Below, piece by piece: positions 11,698 to 26,449 of a stretch of 64,000 nt of DNA. A program made the position numbers and the translations under genes. The notes beneath the pieces were generated by a model. That model worked only from the letters and a program-made list of their open reading frames with translations. It had not been told where the DNA came from and made no database searches. Origin of the DNA: Cercis canadensis. Taxonomy: Eukaryota; Streptophyta; Magnoliopsida; Fabales; Fabaceae. The stretch covers positions 52,529 through 116,528 of the forward strand of contig QAOA01004976.1 of the NCBI GenBank assembly GCA_003255065.1. The letters run 5' to 3'. Each line of letters starts with the position of its first letter. Positions within the stretch are counted from its first letter, which is position 1.

Positions 11698-14600
11698 TTA
11701 TACTTGATATTTGGAAAGCTTGTCTTTTACTGGGGGCTCCAAGGCAGACATGCACTGGTCCCATGCTCCATTGCGTAGCATCTATCACGTAAGATGGAAC
11801 ATCCCTCAACACTTAGTTCACATCACATTGGCATAAATTTCTATTTAGTCAGGACAAAGAATAAAGCATTATCAAATAACAATTTTATACTAGAAAGGGA
11901 GAAGAACCCTATCAAGAGTGTACTTCATGAACTTTTATTTTGATGAGAAAATATTGCAGCTATAAGTCATATGTGGTAAAACCTAAAGTAGATGCATGTC
12001 TGGAGGAGAAGGAACATTAACCTGTTTATATCCATGCAAAACCTGGCAGACTTCATTGTGTAAATCTTCACTCCGTATTTCCTATAGATACACATTAAAG
12101 AACTTTTATTAAGAAACCTCAAAGCACTTTAATTTAAGATGATGAGGATGGCAAACATACATGCCAACTTGCAATTGCTTTGCACATATAAACAAGAGAA
12201 CTCAAAGCTCCTGAAGGATTAGCTCTAACCTGAAAACAAATGGAAAGAAGCAATTATAAGAGCAGTTTGTATAAAATACATTTTACTAAGTGAATAGGTA
12301 CATACCATAGCACATAGACCTCTAAAAGCATCCTCTTTCTCTATATCATCACGTATCCTGCAACAAATCATTTATGAGAAACCAGTAACAAGGTATGCTG
12401 CAATGAAACTTCATATATCTAACTTCCAAAGATCATGCTCAGAGAAGAAAGGGAAGATGTGTTTCAAGATTAGTCTGCTCTATTTATATTTATTGGTAAA
12501 TATCAAATGTGCATGACCATTTACCACTTTCAATAGCAAACCACCCAGTTTGGACGTTGGATGCAATAAAGGTAATTAAAATGGAATAACTACCAAGCAG
12601 GTCAACTTGCTCACCAAAGGGAAAGAAAAACACCCTAGCGTTCATTGCCTAGTAAACTATAATTTGTCCTTCATAGTGAAAGTTTTCTCATAGTTGTCCC
12701 TAAAAGGATTTTTTCCAATAAAAGTTTTTGATGTATGCTTGATATTAAGCTCCATTATAAGAATCGTTTAGGATGTATCTTGGCTCTTCAGAGCTTCAAC
12801 TCTTGCACTTGATGTTATCATGCGCACAATACCATTTATACTCTCATGGAAAAGCCAGCTTCTAAAATGGAAGTGTTCATATTTAGTTATTACTTGGCCA
12901 TCTTCAATGTAGAATTTGACAGTGAAGAATTTTGCTCCATCCTGCTATTAGTTCTTGCAGTATATTTTGATGTACTCTGTCATATATGGATCTCAAGAGG
13001 ACTAGCATTCCCTATTGTATACCAAGTTTTGGAGAACTTTGCCAAGGCAACATCATTAGACAGTGCATCTCAACTACTTTGTGGATCACCCAATAAAATT
13101 TTCTCCATCTTCAATCCCAGTTACCCCCTTTGAAATGATCAGTCCCAAGGGCAAAACACTACACGCATTTTATTTACAATGATTGGTTTAAATACTTGAC
13201 TTGGGTTGGCCTGGCCGCTCCTGAGCATACAGCGTGAATGTAACATGAATGAAATCCATTTAAGAGGAAAGGAGGAAAGAAGGAAAGAGCCTTGGGCTTC
13301 TACAATAATTAGTAAGATGTGTTTCAAGATAAATTTGTGGAAAAGAAACTAATAAAACAGAACCATTTGTTAGGTTCTCATTAGTGAGTTGTGACAAAGA
13401 AAAGCACAGAAAGTGTAGTGGATATAGAGATAAATAAGTAAAATTCATTAACTTACATAGATAAAGCAGTGCACCAAGGTTGCATGAAATGCTCCATATG
13501 TGGTGAAACAAGCTCTGGACAGACCCATGCAAGCCTTCCCAGTGTTATTGCACTATTTTCTATGAGTGACTTGTTGAGTCCCTGTCATACAACAAGACCA
13601 TCAGCAACAAAACATGACCCAAAATTATAATTAAAAATGTTATAAGGCTATACCTCGGCATGCTGAAGAATTGGGACCAAGTATGAAATAACTGTCAAAA
13701 CGATGGGAGAGATCTCCTGACGAACCTGAAATTCAAATTTTGGAAGTTTAAAACTGACAGATTTATATAACATAATAGTGCTATGGTATAGTAATAAAAT
13801 TATCAGAAATAAGAAAATCAAATTCATAGAATAAGAAGGAACCTCAAAACCCTTATAAACATTATACCATCATATTATGCCCCCAGCCTGCTAACAGCCA
13901 CAACTTGGGCATAATATTCCAAAATCTGGTAATTCCAAATATTATTTTTCTAGACTGTAAGCCCAGTTAAACAAAACCATTCTAGATTTTGGAAATGGTG
14001 CAAAATGAAACATATGAGGACATTCATAAGCTTTAAAGATTAGACAGTGCTCTGTTTCCTCTCTGGAGTCAGGAAGGTTGAGATCAAAGTACGTGCCTTT
14101 TAAATATGAAATTCAATGCATCACACAGGCACATTAATCAATTCATTAAATTCCATAAGAAGAAAACTACGACATTATGATGGTTTAAGTTGATGAGAAG
14201 TATCATCTAGCTGCAATCAGCAATACATTTACATGTGGTACAAAGTAAAGCATATGTGAAACTACAGTCCAACTGATAATGCCAATCAGATTCCAGTTGG
14301 CAGTTTCCGCACAGTTCTATCTAGTTTAAACAGAATACAGCATTTGGCATTAACATACCTTAACTGCTAATTCTCCAATTGCCCAGCATGCATTATTTGC
14401 TACTGAAATAGTTTCCTTTAACTTAGAAGTTTCCTGCACAGAATGCATCTTATATTAATAAGATGGATATATAAAATCCAACCCTATAGCTAAAACTTCT
14501 ATTAGGGACCCATGTACCAGCTGCTTGGCTGCACCCTCAAGAAACTCAGACAAACGAGGGTGTAAATGTATTGGGCATACCTGGTCAAATTACCAAATGA

Positions 14601-17600
14601 AGTTAGAAACATCATTAAACAAAATTCAGAACAACCCTCACCACCACCACCCCTCTCGAAAAAATTTTAAAAATTGCAGAATAAGAACAAAGATCAGCTT
14701 ATCGCATGGGGAAGCACAAAAGTGAGATATTGTTAGTGGCTACATGGGAGGGGATGCCCCCTGAGCAAAGTAAGGTATTTTAGTGCATATACATTCAACT
14801 TACTCTGGCAAGATCTCCAAGTAAAGCAAAAGCACTTTGTCGAACATCAGGAGCATCATCCACACAACAATGCAGAAGTAAATCCCTCAAAGAATATTGT
14901 GCGACCTGCAGAATAATCATAAAGGTAACCTCAGGCAAGCATGCAAATGCTAATTTTATTTAATCTCGTGCAGATATTAAGGCCACAGACACCTTTGGAA
15001 AGATCAAAGATGCAAAATTTAAGGTGCAGCAAACAAACCTACAGATTTGGAGGCTAAATACAAGTTATATGGAGTTAAAGAGGTGGAGTGTAAAACGATG
15101 GTGTTTTAGGGGCATGGTTGGCTGGGATTATTTTGAAAGCTTAATAAAGGCAATCTTTAGAGCTCTTTTCAAGCTGAAAACAGGACTTGATTATAGGGTT
15201 TGAAAAAATGGACTAACAACAATTTCTAGAGAGGTCTTAGACAGAAGAATACCATGTTAGATTTAAACAAGAAGAGAATTAACCTAGGGTTGACACCTAG
15301 AGTATAATAAACCACCAAGAAAGAGTTGATTCTCCAGGAAATCATAAATCAAGTTGCAACTAAAAGGTAAATATGGCTATATAAGATTATTAATAGAGTT
15401 CTCTGATGTTGATCCTATAAGTATTTCAACACCAGTCTAATCCTTCAAGATTTAGAACCTATTGGATTTGGCCTTTGCATACATACCTCTTGTAACTCTT
15501 CAAAAGGCTGCTGCTAATAGCTCCATCACATGCATGATATATACTTGGTAAATATACATGCTACATACACCTCTCTATTACAAGCAAGTAGCATATTTAA
15601 CTAGAACTATCCAGAAATAAAGACATGATCATGTTTGTACTCGTACTTGCAGCGAGCAAGAAGACAATAAGAAATAAGTACAAAGCATATCTTTCAACAG
15701 CTGCCTTGTGGCTGATTCTCTATTAATATTTACATAAATGCTTCAATAAACCTACTTCTATTTATAAGAACATCAAACACAGATTTACGTCTTCTTATTC
15801 AAGAAAAACTTCCAGAAAACTAAACTCGCTCTTTGTAATNTAAAGACATGATCATGTTTGTACTCGTACTTGCAGCAAGCAAGAAGACAATAAGAAATAA
15901 GTACAAAGCATATCTTTCAACAGCTGCCTTGTGGCTGATTCTCTATTAATATTTACATAAATGCTTCAATAAACCTACTTCTATTTATAAGAACATCAAA
16001 CACAGATTTACGTCTTCTTATTCAAGAAAAACTTCCAGAAAACTAAACTCGCTCTTTGTAATATATGGGAAAATATTTCCGGAAATAGCATCTAAGATTT
16101 CATAACAGAAAAGCATTATCTCATATCTTGACAATAATTTTTTTATTAGTACCAAACTCTCTATTCCGCTGCCAAGACCCTCCGCTAGTCCAGAAAGCAG
16201 ATCAAGAGAGCATACAATGAACTCCTTGTCATACTGCACTCCAGCTGCCACAGGATCAACCTGAAATGGAACATCCAACCAGCTTATAGGAAAAATAAAA
16301 TAAAAATGCATGTTCAGTCCGTACTGTTAATACAGTAGTTCAGAAAATTCATAAATCAAGTAGAGGAACGGTAAGGTGAAGCAAATGAAACTTTTAGCTA
16401 AAACTAAGAATACCAAGAAATAAGCATAAAAAAATACACAAAAAATAATAATAAACACAGACATATGTAGCAATGATAATACTTGCAATGACAGCTAGAA
16501 AAAGACCAAAAAATAAGATTGGGAGAATCAGTCAAGGTAACCAGACCTTTGCAAATTGCTGAGTCTGGATTATATTTATGCACCTCCTAAATACAGGTTC
16601 AGCGAATTGAGAGAATCCAGTACCCAATGCCTGAAACAATTAAAACATTATAATTCTATAGCAGGAGCAAAGAAATTCTAAGAATGGTACAAAGACATGC
16701 TATATAAAGCATCATGAAACTTTCAGTAAGAATCTAGTGACAAAACCATAAGAACATTTTGATGATAGCAGAACCTCATAAGACAGAAGAAAGCATACTG
16801 GAAATAACTGAACAGAAACGCCTTGCTTCCACAATTAAGTGGACCCTGTGGCAGCAACTTTTCAAGCAATTGAAGTGTGCACTTCTGTCCTTTTTTTTTT
16901 TTTTTCTTGGGTTTTGTTTTTTGTGTGTGTGTGTGTGTGTGTGTTGGGGGGGGGGGGGGGAAGCCACACAAATTTTTGAAGTTTTTTTTGTTGGATAAAT
17001 GCTTGAAAAGTAAACGGCATCATCTTCAAGATCACAGGAAAAAACTGAGACTATTTTAAATTAAACATGGGAAAAAGAAAGATACACACATGTGCTATAG
17101 ATGTGAAGCATTCCAGCAGCGGAAACAGATCTTTGTCTGAATTTGAAAGTTGCTGCCACTTTTCAATTAATGGTGGCATCAGAATGTCAAGGTAAACAGG
17201 CTGCAATGCGAGGAGAGATTCAGCTGGTTTGGAAATGTCTTCACAAGAAAAAAGCAAGTAAATTTGATAATAAATCCTAACATACCTGATTTAACTCTCC
17301 TCCAACAGCTTCAGCTAGAGTCCCAATAGCATCATATACAATTCTGAGGTTGCGTCTCTAAAGTTTAAATTACACATTAAAATATGATGTCTGAGCATAT
17401 ATGTGATGGCAAGAAACATATCGCAATACAACAACAATAAAATGCTAGTCTTCATCCCAATATTTGGAATCATTTTATGTGAAACAAGAACAAGAATTAT
17501 GTTTATCATTTATCAATTTATCAAATGCTAAAGTCCAAAACTGACCTGATATTTCCCAAATGCAATCATCAGATGCTTTAGTATAATTTCCAAGCGTGGT

Positions 17601-20600
17601 GCCAACTCTTCTGCAGCCTCCTGTTCATGTAAACAACCTTTTGAGATTTGTATATACTAAAACAAAAAATTAGTAGGTAAATCACTTACAGAAGGAGAAA
17701 TGAACAAAAAACTATAGCCAGAACCTCTTCCAACGTTGCAAAAGCTGAACAAGCTGCCTCTTGCACCCGTTTATTATTATCCAAAATTCTTCGTAAAAGA
17801 CCCATAAGAACGTTATCAAATTGCTCATAGCCTTTTTGATGCCCAATATCCTGACATAGACAAAAACCATCAGCCTTCAACTAAAAAGATCTTTCACAGC
17901 AAGATGAAATTTGTTCACTAAACTCCACCACATCTATTCAACTATGAATTAGAAAATTTCAATATCATTTTGAAGCAAATAATGAAGAAAATTCATTCAT
18001 GGTTTTGTCATTTTCCAATAATCTTGACAGAGACTCCTACAATTTGACATTAGATCAATGCATATATATAAATACATGAATATATAACATTTCACCAAAC
18101 TGTCAGCTTTTATTGAACTTTACAAAGATAAGGTGATGAAATATTGAAACCATCAGCACGAAGGAACCGTTATTGAGGAAATATAGGCAATGAACAAAAA
18201 CACATACACACCTGAACAACAAATTTGCTAAAACGAGAGACTGTCCAGCATGAAATGCTTCGTATCAGAGGAAACTTATCATCCAGAAGAGGGATAAGAA
18301 ATGTCACAATCTACAAATGCAGAATAAGGAATGATTTAATACTTGAATCGTTAAACAGAGCAACAATAACAAATGAAACTTCAAAAAAGAAGAGGAAGAA
18401 GAATAAAACAAGACAGCTAATTACTGTGGGACTGGTATTGTTGTCAAATAAATATTCCGCTTCTTGTAGGACAAATATGATATTACAATTCATCCAGAAA
18501 GCTAGCATAAGAATCAAATAACAATTATTGAATGCAAGGATAGATAAGTTAGTATGAAAGAAAGGAACAACAATGCCGCAAAGCCTTTACTGGTCATGAC
18601 TGGTTCCTGAAGTGATAATATTTTTGAAAGAGAAGCAACACTACTTAAAGGGGTAACTTCGGCAACAATGACTAGTAACACAAAAAGGCCTCGGCAAGAA
18701 ATTATGCAGGTAGAGAAGGAAGAAAGAAGCAAGCATCATAGCCTGCATGAACTTACAGTGAGACTAGAGTACTAGAGTATTGTAACTACAAATATAATAT
18801 ACTGAAAATAGCATAGCTTAATTGAATTTAAAAACAAGCTTTTTCCATAATTAACTCATCAGGTTCAAGATTAAGGTTATTAGAAATAAACAACAACAAA
18901 AATACCTGAGGCAAATTAGGATAAAGACCATTTATGCAACCTTCGCCTATGGCACCAAGAGCCAATACAGCAGCTTCCCTTTCTTTCCAAGCTTCATCAC
19001 CACTGGCTGACAACTTGGCCTGTACATATCTTGTGGAGAAATTAGTATGACATGACAGTCTGTATCTAGACGCAAGTCTTTGAAATGCACAGAGCACGTT
19101 AATCTTTGCACTCTGTGGCTAGCCAACAATATATATATAAATATATATAAAATATGGCCATTACATAGACACAAGTGCACCAGGAACTCATTCTTTAGGC
19201 ATTAATTTATAGTTTTAATCCTTATTTTTACTCTCCTAAATGGCCACAACAACAAGCTTCAAATCACCTCAACAATAGGCATCAAAGTTGGAAGGATCTC
19301 ATCTCCAAACACATTTGAGAGATAATCTAGAGCAGCTGCACTGCATTTCCGTAAATTCCATGTGTTGACAACATCATCATCCTGCAAACATTTCAAAAAC
19401 AAAAACAAAAAAAGCAATCAATCAGGCAAGCATTTTCCCTAGAATCTCATCTTTCAAAAGCTATGTCAACTTTAATCAACAGAAACAAATAGATTAATTG
19501 AATAACTTCAATAAGTATTTATAAAGCAAATACACAAATGACATACATCATCTTCTATATCATCTGATCCATGTAATCTTGATACATGAAATCGAGGTTT
19601 AAGATCCTGTAGTGCAGCACAATTGAAATTAGAAAAATGACAGCCTCAAACCAAAGAAAAGACAGCAACTCAACAACAAAAAATAATTCAAACCTGATCT
19701 CGATCAGGTAGGGAACCATCTTCCTGAAAGAAATAATGTAAGAAAAAAAATTAAGCCATTTAAACTAGAACAAGAGTTAATTGAAAGTCACTTAGAAACA
19801 CTAATTAATCCAGGAGAAACCTCAGCGTCAACAAGTGATTCATCATCATCTGTATAAACCATGTTGGACAACAATACCTACAAAGATGCAACAAATAAGC
19901 TTCAATGACAAATCTGTCAAGGTATAACATTTATAAAAGAAAGTAAGTATAATTAGATTTACTGGAATTAGACGTGGCAAGAATTCTCTCAAATTTTCAG
20001 GTGGTAGTTGAGCATCACAGTACGCAGACCTGTAGGCATAATTATTATCAAAAAACAATTAAGTATGATGTAAAGGCTTCTAGCACTTAGAAGAGAAAAA
20101 GTAAACAAAACTTGCAGCACTGTCTTAAAAATCCTAAAATAGACTTTACAACAAATATGGCATCTACCAATTTTCCAACTCCATGCGATGAATCAAGCTC
20201 TTAATCAAAATGAACTTGATGCTTTCATAAAGAGGAAATTGATTATTATTATACTCTCATAATAACAAAATTCAATTAATTGATTTCCTGAAATAATATC
20301 AATAATAGGCAAAGTATGATTAAAGGTACACATAATTTGCTACTGCAGTGGTTTGGCCATGTCAGCAAAACTCACCAGACTGGCTAATTGAAATAAAGGT
20401 TCAAAACACAAGTTCCCAGTAATTCATACCATTCTCTCTTAGTAACATCTATAAGCTACAGAATAGTAGATAAGACATTACGACAATAACAACCCAAAAA
20501 AAAAAAAAAAAAAAGTACCAAAATTCACAGGCTTCGAGAGCCACTTCTTCATCTGTGTCCTTGTTGACTTGTAGCATGTATTCAATCACATTCCTCAGAT

Positions 20601-23600
20601 GTGGCTGCGGTATAGTTAAAGAATTGCAATAGAAAAGAAGGCAGTTGAAAGAGAAAAGGTTAATTAAAAAACAATTAGATAGACAAGACACACTGCAATA
20701 AAGAGTAGTGTGATGGAAAGACCAAAGAGAATCACTAATTTCATAGGCAATTTTAAAAAGAAAAAACGGCAGAGCAGATTCAATTAAAAACATATAAGAC
20801 TAATAAAACAGGACAAGATACCTACCTCTAAGAAAGATGGACGGACTTCAATTAGCTGAACAAATGCTGCACAAACCTGGTCATCAGTGGCAACCAGAAA
20901 GATGGATAAAATTGCTTCCAACATTGATCATAATAGCATCCTGTAGTCTAACCTTAATAATTCATAACAGTACAAGAAGCAAAAGCTGCATGTCTTGAGC
21001 CAAAGACAAAGATAACACGACACAGCACCAAATCCACATGCAGTGTTAATGGGAAAGAGATTTAAGCTCTCAAACAAAAATGTAGTCTCTCAAGAACAAC
21101 CAGCAATAACTAAGTGGAACATATTGACAGTTAATTAATTCCTCACTAATAAACTCTCCAAAATCTAAGTACAACCAAATGCAAATGTCAACAAAGTCTA
21201 TCTTGACTTTTGAATACTTTACTTGGTCATGAAATAACAAATATATACAAAAAATAGAATATACAGGAAACAAAAGGTGAGGCCAAAAGACAAAGACCTT
21301 AACTTCAAACCACCAGCAACTCAAACCAATAAAATAAGCTGAATTTGAAAAGGAAATAATTCAGCACTACTAGAAAACATTTCATCTTAGAGTAGTGCTT
21401 GCCCTCAAATCGTAAGGCAACAAGAACTTACCAATTTCCGCACTTCTGCAGCAGGGTCATTTGCAAGAACAAATAAACCTTGAAGATATTGATCCATGGA
21501 TACATACAAAGCCTGCCAATAAGTAACTTAGAATATTACCATCAATTCCAAAATCCAAACATCTGTTTGTATCCTGACAACTGTGATAATAAGTTCTAAT
21601 AGTATACTTACAGAGGGCATCAACATAATGTACTGATTTACAGAACCCAATGAAAGCTTTCTTAATGAAGCATGAGTTGATTGGAAAAACTGCAAAACAA
21701 AACCAAAAAGTTTTAAAAGGAAAAAATACTGAAGGTAGTAAAAGAAACACATCAAGAAACAGTTGGTGACTATATTTACAAAAGGAAGTGCAGGATAACA
21801 AAACTGTTCATGTTACCTGATATAATCTGGGAAGAAATATGTTAATAGGGCGTTCTGTTAACCCAGGTATGTCTGAATCAAGAACTTGGGGAATATCCTC
21901 ACATATCTGCATCACACAGTAATACTAAAAGTGTTAAAAAGGGGTCTCTATAAACCATCGTTCAATTAGAAGAGTATCAATTGGTGAGCCTGGAATAACT
22001 CCAACCAGTTAGAATACCATTACATACAGTCTACCCATACACCCTAATTTTCTAACAGTATACATTATATTAGCCTTTACCAAATTACATACCCATACTT
22101 CAAGAACAAATCCACTAGACAGTTTTGGCAAACAAAAGATAAGGATTCACTTATCAAAACCATGAATTCCATAGACTAAATCTATGGGAATTACAGAGAA
22201 GCCTAGGAACATAATGACAGAACCTTTGCTTTCTTCAGGATACTATTTTATATCAGAAAGAAAATTCAAGCATATTATACTGATGCTACAATACAGAAAA
22301 TACCTTGGATAAAGCATCCATAGCACCTTCCATGTGATTCAGATCATTACTGTCCAAGCAGTTAACAAGGGCTTGCAACAACTCAGGCCACCCCAAAACT
22401 CCTCCTAGTTGTACAACAACACTAATAATGGTTCCTACTGTAGACCTGATGTGCCTATCTGCAGCTCCGAGACAAGGCAGCAGCTCTGATTTCACATATT
22501 GCTGGTATGCAGGAAGCATAGATTTATATGTGGTTCTAAGGTTATTCTTCAGAAGTAGACCTGCAGCCTGTCGAATCTCCACCGACTTTCCCTGCTCAAA
22601 AGCCAAATTCCCAGAGCAGCATAGTTATCAACCCAAGATCTGGAGTTCTATCAGCCTATTGACACTATGCACCATGTGCTTGCGCAAGAGCCATATTTCA
22701 GGAATTTAATTACCAAATCATGTTTTAAATTTATGCAAAAATTAAACAAATTCATAGCAAGGATTGAAATGTAGGTTAAACTATATGTTTTCAGGGACCA
22801 TTTGAATGATTTCAATAAAATTACCTACTTGTATATTTTGAGATTATATCGCGAACAAGTTGGTCAATGTAAAATGAGGAAATTGATGAATATCATTGGA
22901 CAAAAGTCGTGATGCATGCAAAAGTATATCATAAGTTCTCAAGAATGATTTTCCCACTAGTAAAGATATATCCAGTTCAACTTGACTGCCCATCCCAGGG
23001 GATGAACTAATGGATAACACGACAGATAAAAAAAACAATTAAAATGTGATGTTTGATTCCTGATTCCTGTGTGAGAGTATATCCTCAATGAACCTGTTGA
23101 CAAACATGGTACATTTAACATCACCTTTGCCAAGGAATCATTCAGAATAACCCTCATCAGTCTAATTATTCTTCCAAATAAATGAAACACAAATCCCCTA
23201 AGCCATCAACTACACCAACCCAATCAGAAATGTAATCTAAATAATGTTTCAAATTCCACGGAGCTAAATCTTCCATCCAACCAAAACCACTTAAGGCGAT
23301 CCTCACTTTTGCACTGCTGCTGAATATATCAGGAACAAATTCCGATGCTATCAAGGCAGCCAGTCGTTATAATAAAATCGTAGAAGATAGTGAAGTCCTC
23401 TAATTCCATAGAAGCAAAACATAAATTAAGAAGGCTATTAAAATTAAATCAAACCAGTACTTAATAAAATAATAAAACCGTTTTTTATGAAGGAAATGCG
23501 TATCCTAATTGAGCCGAAACCGCTAAAATATCCTTAATATCGAAATAACCAGTAAATTTACTCGAACAGCATTCCATTAAAGAAGAATTTGTACAAATGG

Positions 23601-23797
23601 CAATTGCTTAGTACCTCAGCTCGAGCAAGAATAAAAGCCAGATAGTTGTTGAAGTCAGGGAACTGAGAGTAGCGCTGGAGTTGCTGCCAAATCTGAGACT
23701 TGTCAGCAGAAGAAGAATGAGAAATCTGCTGCTCCAACAAGCCACAGATCTCCTTAAAGCCTTCTTCCTGTGGCTGCCACGGAGCATTCGCCGCCAT
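11698..23797 (-). CDS. TRN1: Transportin-1 (importin-beta family, karyopherin-beta2)
   Basis: Nuclear import receptor of HEAT repeats that carries PY-NLS/M9-type RNA-binding cargo and is released by Ran-GTP. The 29 coding exons, in transcript order, are 23797-23615, 22591-22304, 21906-21817, 21689-21612, 21512-21432, 20876-20826, 20604-20519, 20029-19963, 19877-19821, 19723-19694, 19606-19547, 19381-19268, 19019-18906, 18310-18212, 17850-17725, 17620-17546, 17357-17286, 17200-17090, 16630-16547, 16260-16153, 14906-14804, 14580-14518, 14433-14359, 13725-13654, 13581-13457, 12357-12306, 12229-12161, 12081-12022 and 11781-11698. All have GT-AG borders. Without one extra base the length is 891 aa, the family length. 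The N-terminus [20 protein letters not shown] and the acidic loop in exons 9-12 are typical. Exon 21 has one surplus base in an A run at 14880-14883, which would cause a stop about 16 codons into that exon. An upstream in-frame ATG at 23860 is judged leader. Confidence 0.95.
14804..14906 (-). other. Transportin exon 21 with +1 frameshift
   Basis: The exon is 103 bp, while its neighbours (exon 20 ending in phase 0, exon 22 starting in phase 0) require a multiple of three. Before the A run at 14880-14883 the frame gives VAQYSLRD. After it the family sequence ([20 protein letters not shown]) continues in the next frame. Removing one base restores the whole exon. The annotated frame otherwise meets TGA after 16 codons. 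Likely a homopolymer consensus error, less likely a recent null allele. Confidence 0.9.
15618..16062. repeat. 222-bp direct repeat flanking a single N (assembly join)
   Basis: 15618-15839 and 15841-16062 agree base for base except one G/A difference, and one N at 15840 separates them. The pair sits wholly inside the transportin intron between exons 20 and 21. It looks like overlapping contig ends placed side by side. Confidence 0.92.
16878..16960. repeat. Compound low-complexity tract (T)n-(GT)n-(G)n
   Basis: A T run, then a GT microsatellite at about 16921-16944, then a G run ending near 16960, inside a transportin intron. It is a likely length polymorphism and makes the local sequence length unreliable. 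Confidence 0.9.
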
Positions 23798-26449
23798 GTC
23801 TAGCGGATTCCAACCAGCAATTTCGTTTAGAGTTTCTGCTAAATTTTGAGAGTCTCGCAAGTTCTCAAGAGGTTTGAGGGATAAACGAGTTTAGGACAGC
23901 TTAGAGGGGTTTTGGTGGGCGGAGCAGAGAAGAGGAGGACAAGCCTTCTTAAATAATAGGAGCAATCTATACCTGCAAAAGGTTCACTGACATAATTGGG
24001 TTTCTCATTCACCGCCTGGTCCCAAAATTTAGAGTTTAGAGTGGGATAGCCGATAGCAGTGGGATGCTCCTTGGACTAGTAGTTTTTTTTCTTTTAACAA
24101 ATAATTCAAAAAGTAAATGACAATGAAGGAAACAGGCCCATATCCATTACTAGTCACTAGTCACTAGTCACTAGTCACTTGTCATTAGGCTTTTGGATTG
24201 GATAATGGATATGCAAATAGCTTGAAAACCAAATTCAATTATTAGTTTAACTAAATGGACAAAAAACAAATAGTGAGCAACTTTATCTATTGGATCCTTG
24301 TTCATACAGTTTATGTGATGAAGAGAAATTTTTGAGATTTTATGTATCAAATTATTGAAGAGAAAAACCAACTATGAATTTTTTATGATGACTTCTTCAA
24401 ATGATAATTTTGTATAACCACTAAACTAATCTTAACGAATGATTTAATAGAAATTTTTATTATGCGTCGAGCATCGCCGCCATCTGCACATCAGCGCGGA
24501 GGTTAGTGCTAGTAGTAAGCAACTTTATCTGTTGGGGTCCTTGTTCAAAGAGTTTATGCCATGAAGATGAATCAGTGAGAAACCTTTGCACTTTACATTT
24601 AAATGTGAGAAAAACATTTCAACAGAAATAGGGATGGTATTTTAGGCAGGGATAAATGTTAAATTATATACACAATAATTTGAAATATCGTTGAAAAGTG
24701 ACATGGGTAGGTATGATGATGAGATTTCTAGTTTGATAAAGTGTGAATAGGTGTATGTAATTATTTTGTTATTTATGATTACGTTATGATATGATTCAAT
24801 GATTCAACTCCTTCGGGAGCTATTATGCACGGGTGAAGACCCAGGACAACTACGCCCATACTCAATTCTAGTACAATCCAACACTCTACAGCAAATTAGG
24901 TAACAAAATACACTTTGACAAATTATTTATTAAAATTGTATAGTTCCAATTATTTTATTTATGAAACATGAACAAAATGAGTCATATTACTTTATAAGTA
25001 ACGTGACATTTTTCTCTACATGCTTATCAATAATTTAATCAAAACTGTCATAAAATAATAAATAATTTCCTAACTACCCTATTTGCATAAATACTATGAA
25101 AATTTGTATTTTTTTAGTCATTTAGCCACACCCCACCCGACCCCCACCAAAATAAAAAAAGAAAAACATTTTAAAGAATGATGAGATTTCATGCAAAGAA
25201 AAAGAATGATGAATGATGCGCCAAAGCCAAAACCAAATGCATCAGATGTTTCGAAACCCACCCTTATATACAAACAATTGTTTTCTCGTCCTTGCGAACT
25301 TCAACCTTGGTGATTTTTTTCTCCGATTCCACAGTTGTTGTCGCTTGCACTTCATAACACCCCACTCCTCTTTCACCAGTTGGGAAGTAAGCTTTGCGGA
25401 ATCTAAAAATTTCCCAAAAGGAGTACTATTGTACAAGGGCTAAATTTATAATTTCATTCTCATCTTTTGTTGTATACAAGGAAAAAGCCAGCACAGCACA
25501 CTTTGTTGACACTGATATGAATTTTCATACTATCTTGGGACTCTTTGGCACTTGGCTTCTGAATTGTTTACATTGATCACAGCGCAAAGAGCCATTTAAT
25601 CATTGAATCAACATGACATAAAAAACAAATGACTGCTTCAAACTTTCAGTTTATGGTACCATGCATGAAAGGCATTTTCCTTGAAATACGTCACCGACAG
25701 GTAGCAGACTCCTAGGAATCAATCAAGAATAAAAGATCAGTTACTACAACATACGATACTTGTAAAAATCCTTATTTATTCTGTGCATAGTTTTTGACCA
25801 ATGAACACAGGAATTTGTCAATAAAAGTTACAATCCTCACGGTCTCACCCACCACCCCTTCACCCAACCCCCAAAACTAAAAAGAAAGATGAGGTAAAAA
25901 AATTTGCCATTAGCCTCCCATGAGCACAATTGAAGCACCAATTCTTCGCTTGAAACTCAAGGCAGCAAATACAACACTATTCAACCATGGAATTGTAATA
26001 AATTAAATCACAAAACCAACCATAGAGCAAAACCTCAAGGCAACCGACCTAAAGTTCCTTAAATAATATTCTAGTTACATCAATATAGTACAACAGGTGA
26101 ATACAGAAGAGGGAATAGACTATAACGCCTTCTTCCTTTCAAAATATCCAAAATCTAACACATTGTCTAAATAATCAGAGTTTCCAGTTCCAACATAACA
26201 TGACAATAGAAATAGATGTCTTGATTGGTGGAAAGAGATATCCCCAACCCTTTTAAGCTTATGTTAAGCATGCTCAAGGTCATATAGAAATAACTGATTA
26301 TAGAGTTCCCGCAATCCAGGAGAGAGAAATTCAGAGTCTCAGCTAAATTAAGTAAGACTAATAAAACTAGAAAGATAGCTGCAAAGATTCTGTGATACCA
26401 TAATCAAATGATGTACTTCTGACGCAGTGATGCTTCACATTCAATATTG
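23798..26449. other. Transportin promoter side and 3' flank of the DNAJC17-like gene
   Basis: No gene with recognisable features. The first hundred bases above the transportin ATG are its leader. At 24149-24176 four tandem ACTAGTC units occur. At 24268-24330 and 24511-24575 two related segments share GCAACTTTATCT and TTTATG..ATGAAGA and form a diverged direct repeat. Between them is a short GC-rich patch (24464-24510). The final 300-400 bp before 26450 are probably the 3' UTR of the next gene. The small ORFs near 25213-25576 lack motif support. Confidence 0.5.
24149..24176. repeat. Heptamer tandem repeat (ACTAGTC x4)
   Basis: Four perfect head-to-tail copies of a 7-bp unit, followed by a decayed fifth. 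A minisatellite-like run in the spacer upstream of transportin. Confidence 0.9.

Noticed and set aside
12846-13133. 95-aa plus-strand ORF inside transportin
   Set aside because: It lies in the intron between transportin exons 25 and 26 on the other strand, with no recognisable domain.
16018-16311. 97-aa minus-strand ORF as a separate gene
   Set aside because: Its middle part is transportin exon 20 (16260-16153); the rest is intron read-through.
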